39,268 nucleotides of DNA from Klebsormidium nitens (Eukaryota; Streptophyta; Klebsormidiophyceae; Klebsormidiales; Klebsormidiaceae), in assembly GCA_000708835.1 (NCBI GenBank), contig DF237679.1:1-39268 (forward strand). The letters run 5' to 3'. Both the position numbers and the translations under genes were made by a program. Below the pieces are notes generated by a model, which saw nothing but the letters and a program-made list of their open reading frames with translations, was not told the origin of the DNA and made no database searches. Shown piece by piece: positions 33,268-39,268 of the stretch; position 1 is the first letter of the stretch, and the number at the start of each line of letters is the position of its first letter.

Positions 33268-36200
33268 TCAACTATCAAGAGTTGCGTTCAGCTGGGGGTC
33301 AAAGAACTGTAGACTATTGGAGAGCAGTGGCCACGTGTCCTCGACACGTGTGAGGCACCCCGGAGAGAACCAGACTTTGAGCAGCCGTTGCAGCCGCTCC
33401 TGCTCGCGCTGCCACAACCGGTACGGTTTCCGCAGCATCGGCAGCCGCACCGCCAGCTTCTCGAGCGCTTCGTTCGTCACCTCGTCGCAGTTGCACAGCC
33501 GCAGCGTCTGCAGCATTTTACACCCCCGGAACGCCGTCACCCCGGCATCCGTAAGCTTTCGCGGCGCGTGCCGGATCTCGACGTTGGATCGCGCTTCCAA
33601 AAAGATGAGCAGGAACGCGAGCTGTGGGCATGACGCCGCGATGCGCGCGGCGCCCGCGTTCGTAATCCCCTTCCCGATGCATAAGAGAGTCAAACTCGGG
33701 CACCCCGGTCGGAACCCCGCGCCGGTAACTTTATCGCAGCCACTCAGATTTAGCCACGCGAGCTGCTTGCACCGCTCCGCAATCTCGGCCACTCCTCTGT
33801 CCGACACGTTCTTGCAGCCCGTCAGGTCGAGCCGTCGCAGCGCGGTGCACGCCGTCGCGAGCGCCTCGAGGACCTCGTCGTCGGCTGCGAGGCATGCGCG
33901 GATGGAGAGCTCCTCGAGGCGCGGGAAAGCGGCGTAGCTGCCGCTCAGGAAGGAGAGGAGGCCGTCGCGCTTGAGGTAGCGGCAAAAGCCGAGGTTGAGC
34001 TTTTTGAGGGGGGAGAGGGGCAAGGAGGCGCCGGGCTGTGGGCAGGGGCGCTGCAAGTACAAAAGAGAAAAGCTTTGAGAGGGAGAATAGAGAACATGTT
34101 CGGAAAACAAGCATCGACATGAGCAGTTACGCAGATGGTCTTCTAAGTTAAGGAGGCAGAGAGGGGGACTTCGACATAACAGGAGAAAAGGAGCAAGTCG
34201 CCAAGCCCCTTCTGAGAAAGACATTCACCATCTCATAATGGGAAGAGGCAAAAACATAACGAAGCTATTCAAGGAGAAGCAGCGGCTAACACAAGGAGCA
34301 AAAGCTCGGCATCCAGCAGAAAGCAACGCCGTAGCCACGAGTCCCGAAAGCTAAACTACTTCCAAATGTGGCTCAGACTCCACTTCAAATTGCTCTCCTA
34401 CTGTTCAAAACTGCATGTTCGATTCGACTTACAAGCAAGGTGATGCGATCCGGCAGGTCGCTGCCAGGTCGCCGGAATGCCCTCAAAGCACGCGCATCAT
34501 GGGCGGACGTCCTTTAGAATCTTTTGTAACCGCTTGTGAAGCAGCTCGGTGGGGTCCGACAGGAGGCTCAACCATCGAGATAAGTTTGGAGTCAGGATTC
34601 CTGACCTGCACTTTGATGCACGTGTTGGAGAGGCGCAGCTGCTCCATTTGCGGGCACCCCGCCACGATATGCCCCAACAGGATGTCCGTGACGCCCTGGC
34701 AGTCCCGCAGGTCCAGCGCCCGCAGGTTGGCCGCCGCGCGCAGCGGGAACAGCACCGAGTCGTGGCGGTGGTCCACAGAAAGCCCGCGCCCGTCGATTAC
34801 GCCGCCCATGCGCAGCTTCTCCAGCTGGCGACACCCCTGGAGACGGAGACAAAAATGGAGGGGTTAAAGCGAGAAGATGGGGACGGTTGGTAGCAAGAAC
34901 GGTGGGTGGTCAAGAGAAGGGGAGAAGCCAGCAAAGAGGAGATGTTCGGCGGGAACGATGATTGTTGCGAAGAGCGGAGACACCTTAAGGAGAGGAAGCA
35001 CGTGTGACTGCCTTATACTAACTTCGTTATACCAACAGGACGCAAACCAAAAGTCATGCAATTGTCAGCTTTTGCGAAGCTGACAGGATGAGCCAGAAGA
35101 CAAACAGTGCAACAGAAGGCACCCACTCGCAGCCTTAACTTTCCAGTAACTTCTTTCTACGAATCACGTTCTGCTTGTTCCGTAGTGGTCGAGTTTTGCA
35201 GAAGCGCTGCCTTCCCTGTTGCGGGCACCACATACTCCTGCACAACCAGGGCCTGACTAAGATCATGCAATGGTCAGATTTCGTTTGAAAGCGGCCCCAC
35301 CTTGACGAGTCGATCCACCCCGTCCTGACTGAAGCTGCAGTCGCAGTAGTCCAGGCACAGCTCCTCTAGCGCGGAACACTTTTTCCCAATGCTTGCCAGC
35401 CACTCGTCTGACACCGTCTTCGCCATCGTCAGGTCTAAACACCGCAGCCCCCCCGCCGCCTCCCCAAGCGCCGCAATCCCCACGTGAGTCACGTGGTTGT
35501 ATCTTCCCGCCCCCCAGATGATCACTGTCCGCAGGTTCGGGCACCCTTTCGCTGCAAAAAGCTGCAGCCCGGAGTCCCGGATGCCTGAGACACACGCGAG
35601 CGACAGGTGGCGCAATCTCCTGCACCCGGCGCCGATGAGCGCAAGCCCCTCATCAGACCATCCGCTTGACCCGCTGAGGTCAAGCGTGGTTAACGTGGAA
35701 ATGAACCCAATTTCCTGGAGACCCCGGTTGCTCAGCCCCGAGCAATACGCAAGGTTTAGGTACTCCAGATGGGACGAGTACCGTGCGAGAGCCGCCAGCG
35801 CCGCATCGATCCCCTCGCAGCAGCGCTCCTCCGGCATCTTCTCCACCCCCCCTTCCTGGATCTCGCTCACCGACGGCAGGTAAACGTCCGTCAGCCCCTC
35901 CCCCCCGCTCAGGCTCTCCTCGTCGCTGCCCCCCTCCAGCTGGCCCTCTGCGATTGCGAGCGTGCCTTCCCCCTCTTTCTTCCCGGTTTCCTCTCGGAAC
36001 ACCCTGCGCAGGCCGAGGCGCCGCAGGTTGCTGCACTGTTGGGCGAGTAGAGCGATGCCTTTGGATGTGACGGAGCTGTACTCGCGGCTGCTGCCGTCCC
36101 CCCCAATGCTGATGTAGCTCCCGCAGCGAGGGGCATCCTGCATGGGACCTGGAATACAAGAAGGTGAACAACGTCAACATCAGGGTGGTACTGAGAGACG

Positions 36201-37138
36201 ATTTTAAGGTCTCGTGACAGACTGCCGATGCTTCATACTACAGAAACAACAAGAACTGCCAGGCTGGTGAAAACGTGATGACATTTGCGAGAGGGAACGT
36301 CTGGCGACATTTGGCTGAGCGATTGAAAGAGCGCCTCTGAGTTTGTCAGCTCAGACATACTAAGGTTACCACTGTGCATTATTGACATTCGTGTGGCAAA
36401 CCGTCTCACCACGCCACCTCCCTCCTTCTTCACACCTTTGTGAATCGCACTCCTAATTGGAAGTTGGAACTTTTGTTTCTCACCTGTTCCTTTGTCACCC
36501 TCTAGGAAGTTGTACCCCAAATCCACCGCCTCGAGCCCCGCACAGTGCTGCCCGATCGCAGCGAGGGCCTCGTCCGAGGTGCGGAAGCACCCCCCCTCCA
36601 GGGTCCGCGCCACTTTCAGCGAGGTCAGCCCTGGCAGAAGGCTCAGCAGGCTGCCGAGCTTCTCAGGGTCGCACTGCGGCAGGAGAAAGACCGAGCGGCT
36701 GCCAACCAGGATCTCCTTCCACTTGCGGCACACCGAGGCGATCACTTTCGAGCTCCCCCCCCCGGCCTTCTCAAAGATGGCCGCCAGGCACTCCTCCGGC
36801 AGCTGGTTGATCAAGTCCCCGCCCTGAGCCCCCACCCCGCCCGCCCTCACGTTCTTGCCCTTCCAGGACCCCCGCGCACCGGCCCGGCGGCCCCCCGCAA
36901 GGGGCGAAGAGCGAGATGACAGCACTAGTTGGTTTCGCAGCTCCGGCTCGCACTCACTTGCCGGGGGATCGCTCAGTTGGAGGGACCCTAACTCAAACTC
37001 TGCATGCTCCTTGTCTGATTCACCATCGTCTGCAAAGCGAGTCTTCCTGCGCCGCAGGGTGAAACAGCCCAGCCTGGAATGCCGTTCTGAGTGATCCCCC
37101 GCCGCTGCCGCCTCATCTCGGGACTGCCGAACCCCCAT
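33268..37138 (-). CDS. F-box/LRR protein (SCF ubiquitin-ligase substrate receptor)
   Basis: Four exons keep frame: 37138-36484, 36148-35301, 34836-34606, 34050-33268; about 838 aa. The F-box lies at about residues 107-145 (INQLPEECLAAIFEKAGG, then VCRKWKEIL) and should bind SKP1. After it come many Cys-type leucine-rich repeats of the GRR1/AMN1/EBF kind, with units such as LEYLNLAYCSGLSNRGLQEI, LRALDLRDCQGVTDILL, LRRLDLTGCKNVSDRGVAEI and LQTLRLCNCDEVTNEALEKL. These form the curved surface that picks the protein to be ubiquitinated. An acidic Gly/Ser/Glu insert interrupts the repeats in exon 2. The N-terminus MGVRQS fits the N-myristoylation consensus (Gly2, Ser6). The target is unknown; it may be a TIR1/COI1-like or EBF-like role, but no specific subfamily is clear. 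Confidence 0.88.
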
Positions 37139-38578
37139 GCCGACTTGCTACAGGGCGTTGTTCAACCCGTCAATCTTTTGCTTGATGAGGTGCTGGAAAG
37201 GGCGGTCTACTCCGCTGCACTGGGTGTGTTACCGCACTGATAACATAGATGATTCATTCATCATTGTAGAACCCTCAGCGAATTGGCCCCCGATGGCTGC
37301 ATTTTGCGCAGAACAGACTCTCGAGCTGGTTTCTTTGCCTGATGATGCACCCCGGTGCGTACTCCATTATATGCCACTCCAATCGTGCTGCAAACAACAA
37401 GGTAACCCTAAGTCAAGAACGATAGCAGAGAGCTATGGACTTCATAAGACCAAGAGCTACTTTGGATTGCAGTATGCCCCATCAACCGACCAAAGAACGC
37501 CTGGCAATCAAGAAGTCTCATGTATCCAAACTATTAGATCAGGAGGAGAACAAACCTAAAACAGCAGCAAAGATAGACTCACGGTTTTGGGAAAGCTGCA
37601 AGATTCTAAAAACAACAAGTTTTGTTTCTGCCCTAAACTGGGATCTCCAAGTGCCAATGCATCAAGAGGAATAGCTGGCGGTGAGATGTAAAAACCCCAT
37701 TGATTTGTCCAAGTAGGGACCAATGGGCGCTGAGAAAAACTTTTTAGAGAGAGAGGAAGATGACAGGAGCGCACTGGAAGTGTCATGAGATTCAATAAAA
37801 CCAGAGTCGTGTCATGTGGTCACTCCTGTTTCAGATTAGGTACTCATGAAAACCTGCTCGGTCAACCAAAAGATTTGGTCAATGAAAGTCAAAGGGCTCA
37901 CATCGCAAGGAGCAACGGCGAAGCTCATCTAGTAGCAAGACACAAAACCACAATCCTCTTCCTTCCAGACATCCACAACAACACAAACACAGCACCGACC
38001 TCCGGTCAACACTTTCAGAGCGGTATGGCAGATTGCAGCTTAGGAGGTCCCTCAGACGACCTTCTTTGAAAAGGATGCATTTTCCCAGTGCACCCAATCC
38101 TTTGCGCAGTCAGACCGATCCTGCTCACCTTGTCAAGGGCTCCCTTCTCAGGTTGTGAAGTCTAATGAGCCCCTTTCCGAGTCCCTCCCTTGCCAAAACC
38201 CCAATTTCTCAAGTAGCTGGCCAAGGAGGACGCCACACCTTAGCCAGTCCCGAGTTGCTATATACCGGTATCAATGGCCTATCAGCCGCGCATCTTGACA
38301 TCAATGAAAAGCACAACAGCACAGCTTGTCCGCCATGCTGGTGCATGGGAGGACTGCTCGACAAGTAAGAGCCTTTTCAGCAAGATCTCGCCCAGAGGCC
38401 CTGAGAGGGTAGTCCTAGGCCCAGGGCCAGGGTCTAGATATGAGCCCATTCTCTTGAGGTGGTCGTGATCGAGTGAAGTGCACCTCGGTCCTCGGCTCAG
38501 GCTCTCTTGAGTCTCAGATCCAGGTGGACCGTCACCTCGACACTGTTGATCGTGCATGATGCACGCAGCACGTCACCT
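37139..38578. other. region upstream of the F-box gene, no gene recognised
   Basis: It contains the promoter of the F-box gene on the - strand. Open frames of up to 140 codons (37137-37559) have no motif and average composition. No TATA box or repeat stands out. Confidence 0.45.
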
Positions 38579-39047
38579 GGGTCGGGTTCACATTGGACTT
38601 TCTCAAAACTTTTATCGTGATTCGGTAGCTAGGACTAGGCTTGCGTCACTCGGCGTCACCCCGGCAGAGTCGGCGAGCTAACGGTCAATTCTTCGAACTT
38701 CAGAAGTTATCGAAGTCGAAAACCAACTCAAATCCGGGAGGCTATCGAAACGCGGTCGACGACCGCGTTTGGATAGCCCAATCACGATAAGTACAGGTTT
38801 GATATCGTCACGCCTCCGCCTTTGCTGACGGTTTTGTGTACTTAGTGTACTCAACCGATTCACGTGGTCGGTCACATGGCTCCGGCCGAGAGTTTTGAAT
38901 TACGATATGTATTTCGACGGACCAAATTGCAATGTGAACCCAGTCTAGCTATCGTTTCCGAAACTGCTAAAACGTCAGCATGGGTACTTCCAATTGCGAA
39001 TCATGGCAGACCGAATTAGGGCAGAAACTCCAATGTGAACCCGACCC
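38579..39047. mobile_element. MITE-like element with ~25-bp terminal inverted repeats
   Basis: The left end GGGTCGGGTTCACATTGGA continues CTTTCT, and the right end, reverse-complemented, reads the same with one change. The whole is about 469 bp and has no coding capacity. An internal copy of AATGTGAACCC lies at 38931-38941. No clear target duplication could be read, so the superfamily is open. An 18-bp-arm hairpin is inside. Confidence 0.65.
38740..38778. repeat. 18-bp-arm hairpin inside the MITE-like element
   Basis: The arms 38740-38757 and 38761-38778 are inverted copies with one mismatch around a 3-base loop; the core is CGCGGTCGACGACCGCG. Confidence 0.85.
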
Positions 39048-39268
39048 TGCTAATTAATCGTGTGTTAATGATATCTAAGCCCGGTCGTATTGCCCCGGGC
39101 TTTTGGAAGCTAGAACTCGGCCTCGGGGCCCAAATCATCGGCGAAACTGGAGCCCCAGTGTAAATTCCAGAATATCGCTGCGACGGCCGGCTCGGGGCCA
39201 ACCGACCACTGTCCCTTCTACCTAGTCCTCGCTGGTACAATCACCGCTTCCCCACATGGTTTCATTTC

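Noticed and set aside
35783-36070. Pro/Ser-rich + strand ORF over F-box exon 2
   Set aside because: It is antisense shadow of the acidic Gly/Glu insert; no independent support.

Overview
The window reads as nuclear DNA of a green plant-lineage eukaryote, most likely a streptophyte (charophyte) alga. The genes are rich in introns with GT..AG borders. The protein families are plant-type: an MRS2/MGT magnesium transporter with GMN, a guanylate kinase of the Arabidopsis AGK2 type with Kelch motifs, and an F-box/LRR protein. Two telo-box motifs sit in a divergent promoter, and the large retroelement resembles the kangaroo/DIRS group known from green algae. A genus such as Klebsormidium would fit, but that is a guess from style, not proof. 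A 20-N gap at 28512-28531 shows this is a draft scaffold.

Layout. (1) About 1-7776: a DIRS-group tyrosine-recombinase retrotransposon. Its recombinase gene runs on + while the gag-like, RT and RNase H genes run on -, and an identical 196-bp direct repeat (248-443 and 7581-7776) brackets it. At least two -1 frame breaks lie in it, so this copy is either decayed or uses recoding. (2) 7777-9141: spacer with small repeats. (3) 9142-13876 (-): a seven-exon MRS2-type Mg2+ channel gene, about 828 aa, roughly twice the usual size because of disordered and RS-rich inserts. One intron holds a nearly perfect 46-bp-arm hairpin. (4) 14352-18972 (+): a nine-exon gene for a guanylate kinase embedded between four N-terminal and two C-terminal Kelch motifs, driven head-to-head from the same 475-bp spacer as MRS2. 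(5) 18973-22140: no recognisable gene. (6) 22141-31641: an inverted pair of six-exon genes for secreted cysteine-rich PAN/Apple-like proteins, arranged head-to-head. The - copy is damaged in its first two exons. The + copy has a one-base frame break in exon 4 and carries a 996-bp CACTA-like non-autonomous transposon in intron 2. (7) 31642-33267: no gene seen. (8) 33268-37138 (-): a four-exon F-box/LRR gene, about 838 aa. (9) 37139-39268: no gene seen, but a roughly 470-bp MITE-like element with terminal inverted repeats at 38579-39047.

The host genes do not form one pathway. MRS2 (Mg2+ entry into an organelle), guanylate kinase (GMP to GDP) and the F-box protein (substrate choice for an SCF ubiquitin ligase) are ordinary cell functions. 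The PAN-like pair looks like a young, fast-changing secreted family being broken up by duplication and transposon insertion. Exon borders were placed by hand from reading-frame continuity and splice consensus; no transcript was available.
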